This document shows positions 25,036 through 33,653 of a DNA stretch of 64,000 nt, in pieces. Position numbers and translations under genes: made by a program. Within the stretch, counting starts at the first letter, position 1. The number at the start of each line of letters is the position of its first letter. The notes under the pieces were generated by a model that saw only the letters and a program-made list of their open reading frames with translations, was not told the DNA's origin and did no database searches. The DNA comes from DASXMT01 sp963803065. GTDB taxonomy: Bacteria > Actinomycetota > Acidimicrobiia > Acidimicrobiales > RAAP-2. The stretch spans positions 434,001 to 498,000 of the forward strand of contig CAWDKW010000002.1 in assembly GCA_963803065.1 (NCBI GenBank), read 5' to 3'.

Positions 25036-25506
25036 TCACGTCGCGCCTGTCCGGCCAGGGCTTGGAGACTCACAGGGATAACCGGGCACCAGCCACTGAG
25101 CGACATGGTCGGCCATTTGGTCGCGCCGAGCGGCGAAGCCGACCTGGCCAGGTACGCCGCTGGCGTTGGGTGAGGTGTCTCGAGCCGCCGCCGCGCCGGC
25201 CAGGGCGAAGCCTCCAGCCACGAGGGCACTGGCCAGAGCCCCTCGGCGCCGACGTGGATCGAGAAGCGCCAGCACCATCATGGAAGCGGCGTGGGCGGCA
25301 TCCACCTCTGCGCCAAGGGCGAGGACGGCACGGCTCGGAACGCTGCCAGAGACCATGGTCTGGGCCAGGTAGCGGGCGCCGAGGAGCCGCACAACCAGAC
25401 GGGCGCGGGGATCGAGTTCGTTCCCCAACAGCGTCTGACTACCCAGACCTGGGGTCACCAAGTGGTGCAGACCGACAGCGACCCGAAGCCGACTCAGGAC
25501 CCTCAT
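25036..25506 (-). CDS. Small membrane protein, unknown
   Basis: A 156-aa protein with three hydrophobic segments: around ARLVVRLLGARYLAQTMV, AAHAASMMVLALL and GALASALVAGGFALAGAAAA. The pattern (R-L-x-G-A-R-Y-L-A-Q, then E-V-D-A-A-H-A-A-S-M) resembles small actinobacterial membrane proteins often found next to glycoside hydrolases or isomerases, without known function. The C-terminal ~45 residues are polar. The ATG overlaps the stop of the 59-aa gene (ATGA), which supports the start and translational coupling. Confidence 0.7.
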   Translation of the reverse strand: MRVLSRLRVAVGLHHLVTPGLGSQTLLGNELDPRARLVVRLLGARYLAQTMVSGSVPSRAVLALGAEVDAAHAASMMVLALLDPRRRRGALASALVAGGFALAGAAAARDTSPNASGVPGQVGFAARRDQMADHVAQWLVPGYPCESPSPGRTGAT

Positions 25507-25682
25507 CGTCCAGCAAACCTCACGTCGACCCAGCGATCGATCAGCCCGTTGGCATCCTCTGCCTCCCGGGCGACCGCTTCCACTGCGTCACAGTCGGCCC
25601 TATCAGTTGGGATTAGGAAGCTCCTTGACTCGAGGTGGAGGGGTGCGCCCGGTGACGTGGCAAGGGGGGGACCGTCGCTCAT
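25503..25682 (-). CDS. 59-aa protein coupled to GH15, unknown
   Basis: A 59-aa ORF starting with MSDGPPLATSPGAPLHLESR and containing a Glu/Asp/Ala helix (CDAVEAVAREAEDANGLIDR). Its ATG overlaps the GH15 stop (ATGA), and its own stop overlaps the next gene's ATG in the same way. Two 4-nt couplings make it likely to be translated. I see no known domain; the acidic helix could mediate protein contacts. Confidence 0.6.
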   Translation of the reverse strand: MSDGPPLATSPGAPLHLESRSFLIPTDRADCDAVEAVAREAEDANGLIDRWVDVRFAGR

Positions 25683-27454
25683 GTCGCGTTCCACGGCTTG
25701 GCCAGTCGGGCGGCGCACTCGAACAACAAGGCGTGTACGAAGGCCTGAGGGATGTTTCCCCGCAACTGACGCTGGCCCACATCGAATTCCTCAGTCAGGA
25801 GTCCGGGCGGTCCGCACGCCGACCGATTGCGCTCGAACCAGGCAACAGCGTCAACCTCCCGGCCCTGTTGGTGGGTGCCGAGGGCCATAAGGAACCCGCA
25901 CAGCAGGAAGGCCCCCTCCGCCTCCCCCAGGGAGCGCTCGTCCTGGCGATAGCGATAGATGAAACCTTCCTGACCCAGCTCGGTCTCGACGGCGGCGAGC
26001 GTTGCCTCACTTCGAGGGTCGTCGCCGGGCAGTGCGCCGCGAATGGCCGGAAGTAACAGCGCCGCGTCGACACCCTCGTCCCCCGGCGAGCGCTGCCATC
26101 GACCAGTCGGATGCAGACAGTCGGACGCCGCATCGGCGGCGATGGCGTCGGCGAGGGCGCCCCAGGCCGCCGCCTCAGGGGTCGAAGCGTGGGCGCCCAT
26201 CGCCCGCAAACCCGCCACGCACATGAGCCTCGAATGAGCCCAGCGCCGCTCATCGATCTCCCAGACGCCGGCGTCGGGATCACCCCACCGGGTCTCGATG
26301 GCCGAGATGGTTGCCTCGACGGCTCTCCAGTGCTCGGTGTCCAAGTGGTCATGACGTGCAGCGGCGGCGAAGAGCAACAAGGTCTCCCCCAAGGCGTCCA
26401 GCTGGAACTGCCGGTTGACCCTGTTGCCAACCTTGTCGGCGCCGCCGGGGTAGCCGGCAAGGTGAGGAAGACTGCGTTCGTCGGGGACGGGGCCTCCGTC
26501 GATCCGGTAGGCGGGCTTCAGCTGGGCTCTGTCGTCAAGGACCCGCTCGGAGATGAACCTGACGGCATCGTCTAGCAACGGGTAGGGATGGGTGACTGCC
26601 ATTGCCTGGCCGACGTAGCATTGGTCACGGATCCAGGCGTACCGGTAGTCGTAGTTGCGTCCCGCCTTCGCCCGTTCGGGTAAGGACATGGTTGCCGCGG
26701 CGACCATGCCGCCACCAGCGCTCGTGAGGCCTCGGAGCACGGCGTAGGCGTGGCGGCCATCTCGGCGTGCGACCGTGTCGTCCAGCTCGGGGACTGCTCG
26801 AGCCCACGACGCTTCGGTGCCGGCCCACGCTCGACCGGGATCGACTGGTTGGTCGGCGAGGGACCGGTCCGAGACCTCGAGAACCAGGTCGTGACGGCCA
26901 CCCTCGGCCACTTCCAGCTCGGCGACCAGTGCACCGCCTCGGGTGTGCCTGGCGCCGGCTCCACCGGACCACCGCAACCACAGAGAACCACTGCGGGCAG
27001 TCCAGGCGCCCTCTGTGTGCGCCAGGTTCTTCATTGACTTCCTCCCGAACTCGGCCCTCGGATCGAGGACCACCCCCACTCGGGCCGCACCTTGGACGGC
27101 AACGATCTGGCGCAGTACGACGGCGGTGTGAGGATCGCCAGGGAAGGCCAATGCATTCCGGCACTCGATGATGCCGGTGGTGGTGATCCAACGACTCTTC
27201 CAGATGAGCGATCCTTCCTCGTAGAAGCCGCCCCACACGAAGCGGCAATCGACGGGGAAGACGGCATAGAGTCCGGCCCCGCCGATGAGCGAGGAAAAGA
27301 GGGCATCGGAGTCCCACCTCGGTGCGCACATCCACGCGAAGTCGCCTCGGGGGCCAACCAGGATGCCCCGCTCCCCGTCGGCTAGAAACGCGTACTCCCG
27401 GAGCACGTGGGGCGGGAATGCGGCTGCTGGGTCGGCATTGTGCTGGACATTCAT
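25679..27454 (-). CDS. Glycoside hydrolase family 15 (glucoamylase/trehalase-like)
   Basis: A 591-aa GH15 protein. The N-terminal beta-sandwich (about 1-230) begins REYAFLADGERGILVGPRGD, FAWMCAPRWDSDALFSSLIG. The (alpha/alpha)6 barrel (about 260-585) has KAGRNYDYRYAWIRDQCYVG with the substrate-binding YAWIRD, VWEIDERRWAHSRLMCVAGL, and near the end QLRGNIPQAFVHALLFECA with the conserved GNxPQAF. There is no signal peptide, so it is cytoplasmic, like actinobacterial GH15 trehalases and dextran glucosidases. It would release glucose from trehalose, maltodextrin or a glucosyl conjugate. ATG at 27454, with a GTG one codon earlier; coupled to the 59-aa gene downstream. Confidence 0.92.
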   Translation of the reverse strand: MNVQHNADPAAAFPPHVLREYAFLADGERGILVGPRGDFAWMCAPRWDSDALFSSLIGGAGLYAVFPVDCRFVWGGFYEEGSLIWKSRWITTTGIIECRNALAFPGDPHTAVVLRQIVAVQGAARVGVVLDPRAEFGRKSMKNLAHTEGAWTARSGSLWLRWSGGAGARHTRGGALVAELEVAEGGRHDLVLEVSDRSLADQPVDPGRAWAGTEASWARAVPELDDTVARRDGRHAYAVLRGLTSAGGGMVAAATMSLPERAKAGRNYDYRYAWIRDQCYVGQAMAVTHPYPLLDDAVRFISERVLDDRAQLKPAYRIDGGPVPDERSLPHLAGYPGGADKVGNRVNRQFQLDALGETLLLFAAAARHDHLDTEHWRAVEATISAIETRWGDPDAGVWEIDERRWAHSRLMCVAGLRAMGAHASTPEAAAWGALADAIAADAASDCLHPTGRWQRSPGDEGVDAALLLPAIRGALPGDDPRSEATLAAVETELGQEGFIYRYRQDERSLGEAEGAFLLCGFLMALGTHQQGREVDAVAWFERNRSACGPPGLLTEEFDVGQRQLRGNIPQAFVHALLFECAARLAKPWNAT

Positions 27455-27499
27455 CACCAGGTCATCCCAGGCAGAGAACTCGTCGGGTCAGAGGAGGCA

Positions 27500-28009
27500 T
27501 CACGGCAACCGGTCACTTGCGTCGGTCAGCAGGTCTGTGTCCTTATCGCCTGGTTCGAGGCGGCCACCGGCGTGCTCGCGCTTGAAAGAGACGAATGTGG
27601 CACCAAGCTCGTCACGCAATCCCTTGCCGGTACGGGCACGAAAATCGGCCAGCGCGCCCCGCTCCTCTTCACCCATGTGGTCGCTGTTCTGCTCTCGGGC
27701 CCGTTCGACCGCTCGCCACCAATCGTCACTGGCCACCTCCGCCACGCCGGCGGCACGCACGGCGTCGCGGATGGCGTTGTGGTCGGCGATGGCGTCGGTT
27801 GTTTCGGCTCGGCCATCTTCGCCGCGGACCAGTAGGCGCGGATAGAACACCTCCTCCTCGGCTGCAGCGTGGAGGTCGAGCAAATCACCCAGAGGGGCCC
27901 ATACCCGCCGAAGTGAGTCGCTGCCCGCTCGACGCTCCTCGTCGAGTTCGGCAAAGCGACGTCGCAACGTTTCGTGGTCGTCCAGGATCAGATCGCAGAT
28001 ATCGGGCAT
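27500..28009 (-). CDS. Hemerythrin HHE domain protein
   Basis: A 169-aa HHE protein with a complete-looking di-iron ligand set: H12 (DDHETLRRRF), H47 and E51 (HAAAEEEVFYP), H77 (IADHNAIRDAV), H111 and E115 (SDHMGEEERGAL). Such proteins bind oxygen, nitric oxide or peroxide, or store iron. It sits between the GMC oxidoreductase (46-bp gap) and the GH15 gene (45-bp gap) in the same orientation and is probably co-transcribed. Oxygen or ROS handling for the flavoenzymes around it is a reasonable inference. Confidence 0.9.
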   Translation of the reverse strand: MPDICDLILDDHETLRRRFAELDEERRAGSDSLRRVWAPLGDLLDLHAAAEEEVFYPRLLVRGEDGRAETTDAIADHNAIRDAVRAAGVAEVASDDWWRAVERAREQNSDHMGEEERGALADFRARTGKGLRDELGATFVSFKREHAGGRLEPGDKDTDLLTDASDRLP

Positions 28010-28055
28010 GGTGTTCTCCTCTCCGTGGGTCGCCGGCGGCGGAATGCGGCTGACG

Positions 28056-29732
28056 TCATTGCACGCCCACCTCGGAGCGCGAGAGCTGACCGCGACGCGC
28101 CCTGGCCAGCAATCTGTCAGCGCAGCGCGCGGCCAGGGCCATGATGGTCAGCGCCGGATTGGCCGAGCCTTGCGTAGGAAGCACGCTGCCGTCGACCAGA
28201 TACAGATTGGGGACGGCAAATGTCTGATGGTCGGCATTCACCACACCCTCTCGCTCGTCAGCGGACATGCGGCAGCCACCGACGAGGTGGGCATAGCGCT
28301 TGATGGCGATGGTCTCGGACGCCCCGGCGGCGCGAAGGATGCCTTCTTGGACTTCTTGGGCCGCGGATTCCAGCGCCCGGTCGTTTTCGCACATGTTGTA
28401 CGAGAATTTGGCCACCGGCAGCCCGTTGCGATCAGTCTCGTCCGCCAGAGTCACCGAGTTATCCCAGCGAGGCAGGAACTCGCACAGCGAGCCCATGACG
28501 GCCCAGTGGTTGTAGTCGCGCATGTACTCGCGCAGGACGTCTCCCCAGTGGCCCTGCGCCGCGACGTGTTCGGCGTAGGTGATCGGGAGGGGCGAGACGT
28601 TCTGGAGGGCGAAGCCACGCTGGTAGGGCTTGGAAGGATCGGTCTCGTAGAACTGCTCGGAGGAGACCTCGGGAGGCGGTGCCTTGTACATGCGGACTTC
28701 GGCGTCGAAGCGTCCGGCCACCTGCGGCGCTCCTTGGACCATGACGTAGCGGCCGACCTGGCCGTAGTCGTTACAGAGCCCATCTGGGAACCGGGAGGAA
28801 GAGGACAACAGCAACAAGCGGGGGGTCTCGATCGAGTAGCCGGCTACCACCACAAGACGCGCCCGCTGGAAGTGCTCGACTCCATGGGAGATGTAGTTGA
28901 CCCCGGTGGCTCGGCCAGCTCCGTCGATGGCCACGCAATTCACCATGCAGTTCGGTCTGATCTCAGCGCCATGGGCGAGCGCATCGGGGATGTGGGTGAT
29001 CAGCGGGGAAGCCTTGGCATTGACCTTGCAGCCCTGGAGGCAGAAGCCCCGGTAGATGCAGTGGGGTCGGTTACCGAAGCGACCGTTGGCAATGGCCACC
29101 GGACCGATGCGGGTCTCGATCCCGAGGGCATGGGCGCCCCGGGCGAATACCTCACCGTTGCCTCCGAGTGGCTGGGGCGAATACGGGTATCGGTGCGGGT
29201 CCCCCCAGGGCCACGACTGTCCGGAGACAGGCAGCTCCTCCTCGATGGCCTGGTAGTAGGGCCGGAGATCCTCGTACGTGATGGGCCAGTCCGCCCCGAC
29301 TCCGTCCAGGCTGGCTGTTTCGAAGTCGGACGGGTGGAAACGCGGGGTATAGCCGGCGTAGTGGATCATGGACCCACCCACGCCGCGACCGGAGTTGTTG
29401 GAGCCAAGCGGCACCGGGTTCGTCCCGCTGATCACGCGTGGCTCCGTCCAGTAGAGCCGGTGGGAGCCCCACTCGTCGCTGACCCAGTCGGCGTCGGGGT
29501 CCCAAAATGGTCCCGCATCGAGGCCGACGACCGAGGCGCCCGCGCGAGCCAAGCGCTGGATGAGGGTGGCTCCACCCGCACCGCAACCGACGACGGCCAC
29601 GTCGACCTCCTCATCGTCGTCGTAGCGGCGGATGTCGGTTCGCAAGCGGTGGTTGGTGCGTTGGTCCCCGGTAGGAAGCAGCCAAGCCGACTCGTTGCGG
29701 GCCCGGACGTCTGCGTCGCGCAAGCGGCTCAT
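28056..29732 (-). CDS. GMC-type flavin oxidoreductase (gluconate 2-dehydrogenase large-subunit-like)
   Basis: A 558-aa GMC enzyme. The FAD dinucleotide motif VVGCGAGGATLIQRLA is at about residues 48-63, GSNNSGRGVGGSMIHYAGYT is the GMC-type segment, and the C-terminus has HLVGGCRMSADEREGVVN plus VDGSVLPTQGSANPALTIMA, which contains the FAD-covering motif. Conserved Cys residues (CIYRGFCLQGC) match gluconate/sorbitol-type dehydrogenases. No signal peptide is seen on this subunit. Its ATG overlaps the stop of the subunit-3 gene (ATGA), so both make one complex. It probably oxidises a polyol, aldose or aldonate; a cytochrome subunit is not encoded nearby. Confidence 0.9.
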   Translation of the reverse strand: MSRLRDADVRARNESAWLLPTGDQRTNHRLRTDIRRYDDDEEVDVAVVGCGAGGATLIQRLARAGASVVGLDAGPFWDPDADWVSDEWGSHRLYWTEPRVISGTNPVPLGSNNSGRGVGGSMIHYAGYTPRFHPSDFETASLDGVGADWPITYEDLRPYYQAIEEELPVSGQSWPWGDPHRYPYSPQPLGGNGEVFARGAHALGIETRIGPVAIANGRFGNRPHCIYRGFCLQGCKVNAKASPLITHIPDALAHGAEIRPNCMVNCVAIDGAGRATGVNYISHGVEHFQRARLVVVAGYSIETPRLLLLSSSSRFPDGLCNDYGQVGRYVMVQGAPQVAGRFDAEVRMYKAPPPEVSSEQFYETDPSKPYQRGFALQNVSPLPITYAEHVAAQGHWGDVLREYMRDYNHWAVMGSLCEFLPRWDNSVTLADETDRNGLPVAKFSYNMCENDRALESAAQEVQEGILRAAGASETIAIKRYAHLVGGCRMSADEREGVVNADHQTFAVPNLYLVDGSVLPTQGSANPALTIMALAARCADRLLARARRGQLSRSEVGVQ

Positions 29733-30508
29733 GCGTCGTCCTCCTCCGAGTGGATGAGGGTCGAGCCACTGGAGGAGGAACCCGAGCCGGATCGCCCGCT
29801 ACTCTGTCGTTGTCCAGACCCTGCCTCGTGGGCGCGCTTGGCCGATTCCCGGCGTTCGGCCCACGGCACGGGGTCTGCGGCGTCGAGCTCCGGTCGTTCC
29901 CATCGCTCTCTCTTGTCAATGCCCAGGTTCTCGTAGCCCCGCGGGTATGCGGGACCGCCGAAACCCATCTCATTCCAGGCCCACGGGTGCGAGTAGAACG
30001 CAGTGCAGCTGTAGCGGGTCCAGAGGCTCCACAGGTGCCCGGCGTCGAACCCGTGCCACCGGTCGGCGTCTTGCACCGCTTGAACGAGTGCACTCTGTTG
30101 TCGGAGGGTCAACCGGTGGAATCGGTCGTTGTAGACCTCGCCCGCCTCATCGTCGAGGGCGGCCAGGCTCTGGCGCCACGCCTCGCCGTCTTCGGGCATG
30201 TCCTCGTAGTGCCACCCGTCGGTCTGCCCGGCGGTGAGCCGCTGGTCGATCAGCTCGATGGTCGGCACTCTGGGCTCGTCGTGCTGGGCAAGAAGCAAAT
30301 CCACCAGGGCACGAGCGGTCGGCTCCTCGTTGGCAGTGAAGAACGACAGCTGTGGATCCGTATCGAGCCGGGCCAGCACCACCCCCGCCGTGACCAGGTC
30401 CCAGCGGCTCACCTCCCCCAGCACATCGAAATCGCCGAACCGGCCCTGGTTGCCGGGGGTCACAGGACCGTCGGAGCTGGCTTCTCTTCCAGAGATCCGC
30501 CTGGTCAC
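29729..30508 (-). CDS. Gluconate 2-dehydrogenase subunit 3-like protein
   Basis: A 259-aa protein of the gluconate 2-dehydrogenase subunit 3 family, the small partner of membrane-bound GMC dehydrogenases. Typical features are DPQLSFFTANEEPTARALVD, the helical centre, and FYSHPWAWNEMGFGGPAYPR with GYENLG. A Ser/Gly-rich acidic tail (about residues 230-259) closes it. I do not see the twin-arginine signal that often exports such complexes, so the complex may be cytoplasmic or peripheral. Its GTG overlaps the upstream stop (GTGA) and its stop overlaps the GMC start (ATGA). Confidence 0.85.
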   Translation of the reverse strand: MTRRISGREASSDGPVTPGNQGRFGDFDVLGEVSRWDLVTAGVVLARLDTDPQLSFFTANEEPTARALVDLLLAQHDEPRVPTIELIDQRLTAGQTDGWHYEDMPEDGEAWRQSLAALDDEAGEVYNDRFHRLTLRQQSALVQAVQDADRWHGFDAGHLWSLWTRYSCTAFYSHPWAWNEMGFGGPAYPRGYENLGIDKRERWERPELDAADPVPWAERRESAKRAHEAGSGQRQSSGRSGSGSSSSGSTLIHSEEDDA

Positions 30509-30978
30509 CAGTCCCCCTCACGTCGCAACAGCGAGGCCAGGATTCCCATACCGCCCACCATGGTCGCCAAGAGCGGCGCGAAGACAGGAGGTCCCATCTC
30601 GATGTTGTAGCGGAGGTTCGAGGTACCCCCGGGCTTTTGCATGATGCCGCGCCAATGGAGGTAGGTACCCTGGACGCCGTTGGCCACGACGATCGCGGAA
30701 GCGATGGGCAGCACGGTCTTTGCCGCCTTGCGGCTGAGCACAGCAGCGACACCAGCGGGCGCCATGGTCGGGACGATCACGATCGGCCACCACATCATCT
30801 TGTTGCCGAAGCTGGCGCCGTCGTGCTCGGTGAAGATCTCCGCCGCCGTGATCAACGCTCCCGCCGCGGCAAGCCCTGCCAGGCTCCGCTCGAATCGTCC
30901 GGTTCGGATGTCGGTGGCCACCCGCCCAGGTAGATCTGTTGGCACTCGCTCACGCCGGCGTTTGTGGGCGAAGGGCAC
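30505..30978 (-). CDS. Conserved membrane protein of the GMC operon
   Basis: A 157-aa protein with about four hydrophobic segments (SLAGLAAAGALITAAEIFTE, WWPIVIVPTMAPAGVAAVL, VLPIASAIVVANGVQG and PVFAPLLATMVGGMGILASL). I cannot assign a family by name. It is fixed between the PoxB-like gene (1-nt gap) and the subunit-3 gene (4-nt overlap), so it probably anchors or passes electrons from the GMC complex at the membrane. The segment TYLHWRGIMQKPGGTSNLRY contains the only clear His. GTG start at 30978. Confidence 0.78.
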   Translation of the reverse strand: MPFAHKRRRERVPTDLPGRVATDIRTGRFERSLAGLAAAGALITAAEIFTEHDGASFGNKMMWWPIVIVPTMAPAGVAAVLSRKAAKTVLPIASAIVVANGVQGTYLHWRGIMQKPGGTSNLRYNIEMGPPVFAPLLATMVGGMGILASLLRREGDW

Positions 30979-30979
30979 G

Positions 30980-32782
30980 TCAGGCGCCCTTCGTCCCGGG
31001 CAGGAACTCCTGGGCCTTCTGTCGGATGCCCGTCTTCAACACCCCCCAGGCGTTCTCGTCTCCGGCCATGAGAGCCTTGGCCGAGTCGCGCATCTGCTCG
31101 AGGGTGGCGTGCGGGGGAATGGGCGGGACATCGGGATCGGTATGCACATCGAGCACGGTCGGACGGTCAGCGGCAAGGGCCTGGTCCCACGCCGGTGCGA
31201 CCTCATTGGCTTTGTGGACCTCGATGGCATGCAGCCCGAGACTGGCGGCGAAGGAGGCATAGGAGATGTCGGGAAGGTCCTGGGACGCAGCAAACTTCGG
31301 CACCCCCGTTTGGGCTCGCATCTCCCAGGTCACCTGGTTGAGGTCGTTGTTGTGGAGTACGGCCACGACGAGACGTGGATCGGACCACTCTTGCCAGTAC
31401 CGCTTGATGGTCACGAGCTCAGCCAGGCCGTTCATCTGCATGGCGCCGTCACCCACCAGGGCGATCGCCGGCCGATCGGGATGGGCGTACTTGGCCCCGA
31501 TGGCGTACGGCACCCCGGGTCCCATCGTGGCGAGCGTGCCCGACAGGGAGCCCCGCTGATCACCGCCCAGCTTCAGGTGCCGGGCATACCAGTTGGCCGC
31601 CGATCCGGAGTCGGCGGCCACGATGGCGTCGGTGGGCAGGCGCTCGGACAGCTCCCAGACCAGGCGCTGAGGGTTGACCATGCCGTCTTTGTCACTGTCG
31701 GTCATCGCCTGGCGCTGGACGGTCTCCCACCAGCCTGCGACGTTCTTCTCGATCGTTTCCCGCCAGGAACGATCCGACTTCCGCTCCAGTAGCGGCAGGA
31801 GTGCCTGGAGCGAAGCGGCTGCGTCACCGACCAGATTGAGCTCGTAGGGATAGCGCATGCCGATGAAGGCGCCATCGATGTCGATCTGGATCGCCCGGGC
31901 CTGGTCGAGCGGGGGCATGAACTGGGTATAGGGAAAGTTGGACCCGACGGTGAGCAACGTGTCGCAGTCCATCATCAACTCGTAGCTGGGCCGGGTCCCG
32001 AGCAACCCGAGCGATCCCGTCACCCACCCAAGGTCGTCGGAGAGGACATCCTTGCCCAACAACGCCTTGGCCACTCCCGCACCCAGGGTGTCGGCGATCT
32101 GAGTGATCTCCTCTCGGGCGCCTCGTGCTCCCTGACCCACCAGGATGGCCACCTTGGAGCCAGCGTTGAGGATATCGGCCGCCTGGCGGACGCCCTCGTC
32201 GTCGGGCGCCGCGCGCGGCCAGGTGATCCCCAGACTGGAGGGAACCATCTTGAAGGCGTGCTCCGGCGCCTCGTAGTCGAGCTCTTGGACGTCATAGGGG
32301 ACGATGATGCAGGTGGGCGAATGGGTTGCCAACGCGGTGCGGATGGCCCGATCGACCAAATTGGGCAGTTGCTGTGGAACGGCCAGCGTCTGGACGTATT
32401 GATGGCAGACATCTTTGAACAGCATGGCCAGATCCACCTCTTGTTGGTAGGAGCCGCCCATGGCCGTCCGGTCGGTCTGGCCGACAATGGCGACGACGGG
32501 TACGTGGTCGAGCTTGGCGTCGTAGAGTCCGTTCAGGAGATGGATCGCACCCGGCCCTGACGTGGCCATGCATACGCCAACCTTTCCGGAGAACTTGGCG
32601 TAGCCCACAGCCTCGAAAGCGGCCATCTCCTCATGGCGTGCCTGGATGAATTGCGGAGACGAGTCCGCCTTGACCCAGGCGCCAAGGATTCCGTTGATCC
32701 CGTCGCCCGGGTAGGCAAAGACCTGGTCGATCCCCCAGGCCTGCAGTCGCTCCAACAGGTACGTGGCAACGGTTTGGCTCAC
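30980..32782 (-). CDS. Thiamine-diphosphate-dependent pyruvate oxidase/acetolactate-synthase-like enzyme
   Basis: A 600-aa ThDP enzyme of the PoxB/acetolactate synthase type. The N-terminal Pyr domain has VFAYPGDGINGILGAW and the activating Glu in QARHEEMAAFEAVGYAK. The central domain (about 190-330) has ILVGQGARGAREE. The C-terminal PP domain has VGDGAMQMNGLAELV followed by LHNNDLNQVTWEMR, the GDG-x(26)-NN motif. It probably decarboxylates pyruvate to acetate, or makes an acyloin; the membrane-binding tail of E. coli PoxB is not obvious. GTG at 32782 behind AGAGGAGG. It follows the hemerythrin gene by 57 bp and precedes the GMC group. Confidence 0.88.
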   Translation of the reverse strand: MSQTVATYLLERLQAWGIDQVFAYPGDGINGILGAWVKADSSPQFIQARHEEMAAFEAVGYAKFSGKVGVCMATSGPGAIHLLNGLYDAKLDHVPVVAIVGQTDRTAMGGSYQQEVDLAMLFKDVCHQYVQTLAVPQQLPNLVDRAIRTALATHSPTCIIVPYDVQELDYEAPEHAFKMVPSSLGITWPRAAPDDEGVRQAADILNAGSKVAILVGQGARGAREEITQIADTLGAGVAKALLGKDVLSDDLGWVTGSLGLLGTRPSYELMMDCDTLLTVGSNFPYTQFMPPLDQARAIQIDIDGAFIGMRYPYELNLVGDAAASLQALLPLLERKSDRSWRETIEKNVAGWWETVQRQAMTDSDKDGMVNPQRLVWELSERLPTDAIVAADSGSAANWYARHLKLGGDQRGSLSGTLATMGPGVPYAIGAKYAHPDRPAIALVGDGAMQMNGLAELVTIKRYWQEWSDPRLVVAVLHNNDLNQVTWEMRAQTGVPKFAASQDLPDISYASFAASLGLHAIEVHKANEVAPAWDQALAADRPTVLDVHTDPDVPPIPPHATLEQMRDSAKALMAGDENAWGVLKTGIRQKAQEFLPGTKGA

Positions 32783-32839
32783 GGGTCCTCCTCTCATTTG
32801 GACATCTGACGTTCGTGCAGTGGTGTTTGGCCCCTTGGG

Positions 32840-33436
32840 TCAGGAGGTTCGATCGTTGGCGACGTTTCCGGTCGAACTCCGGTGGTCCCCTGTCGAGGTA
32901 TCGCGGAAGCGATCGACAAGGGCCGCCAGTGGACCGGCGATGACGTTTCCAGGGGCGGCGTTCGGCAAGTGAGGGTGTGGATGGGTGTGCGCCGCAGCCA
33001 TGGCTCGCAGATACCGCTCGCCTAGCTCCGATCGTCGTATGTCGTCCTCGAGGTCGTGCAGCAGCGGAAGGACATGAACCTGCTCTTCTCGCATGTGTTC
33101 GAGCACCAACGTCTGCATCCGGTCAAGCCCGATGGTGAAGGATTCCGTCTCCGGTTGGAGCCCTTCCAAGGAATCGAGCATCGTCTCGAGCTCGGTCTCC
33201 TGGGCCAGAAGAGCGGTCCCGACGGCCTTGCCGGGAAGTAGATCTGACCGCAACGCCGGGTAGATGACTCGCTGCTCGGCCATTTCATGCCTGACGAGGG
33301 ACCTCGTGAGCGCCTGCAATCTCTCTTTCCACTCCTCGTGGGGCGTCTCGTTGAAGCCCGTGACCATACGGCGCAATACGTCGTGGTGATGGACGACTAG
33401 CTCCACCACGTCGCTCTCGGGGGGCATTCCGCTCAT
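32840..33436 (-). CDS. Hemerythrin HHE domain protein
   Basis: A 198-aa HHE protein. Ligand-type residues are H16-H18 (VVHHHDVLRRM), H50 and E54 (LVRHEMAEQRVIYP), and H114 and E118 (LEHMREEQVHVLP); the third-helix His is replaced by Gln/Glu (LLAQETELETM), so the iron site may be altered. The tail HTHPHPHLPNAAPGNVIAGP is typical of actinobacterial HHE proteins and His-rich. It is the first gene of the minus-strand array and divergent from a MarR gene, 217 bp away. A second ATG three codons on (33427) is possible. Confidence 0.88.
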   Translation of the reverse strand: MSGMPPESDVVELVVHHHDVLRRMVTGFNETPHEEWKERLQALTRSLVRHEMAEQRVIYPALRSDLLPGKAVGTALLAQETELETMLDSLEGLQPETESFTIGLDRMQTLVLEHMREEQVHVLPLLHDLEDDIRRSELGERYLRAMAAAHTHPHPHLPNAAPGNVIAGPLAALVDRFRDTSTGDHRSSTGNVANDRTS

Positions 33437-33574
33437 TGCCTACTTCCTTCTGTTGGCTTGCCGATGAACTCGATTGCCTAGAATCGGGCGACTCGATCGC
33501 TTCACCCGTGCGGTGAAGATGGCGTCCCTCTGTGGTTGTACCCCAAGGTTTCTCGACAGCAAACGTTGGACTTA

Positions 33575-33590
33575 TGCAACGATAGGTTTC
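33575..33590. promoter_or_regulatory. Possible MarR-type site in the hemerythrin/MarR gap
   Basis: TGCAACGATAGGTTTC matches 11 of 16 positions of the palindrome upstream of the paralogous MarR at 19835 (TACAACCATAGTTGTA). It is not itself a perfect palindrome. A second short inverted repeat, CAATGATTG (33638-33646), lies just upstream of the MarR start. Both are candidate sites for control of the divergent pair. Confidence 0.35.
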
Positions 33591-33653
33591 GGGAATCCGC
33601 GCAATCTCCTCCATGGTGCGAGGATGGTTGACTACATGCAATGATTGTTCGTC

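Noticed and set aside
28008..29936. A 642-codon plus-strand open frame opposite the GMC gene
   Set aside because: Antisense to a clear GMC oxidoreductase and without recognisable motifs.
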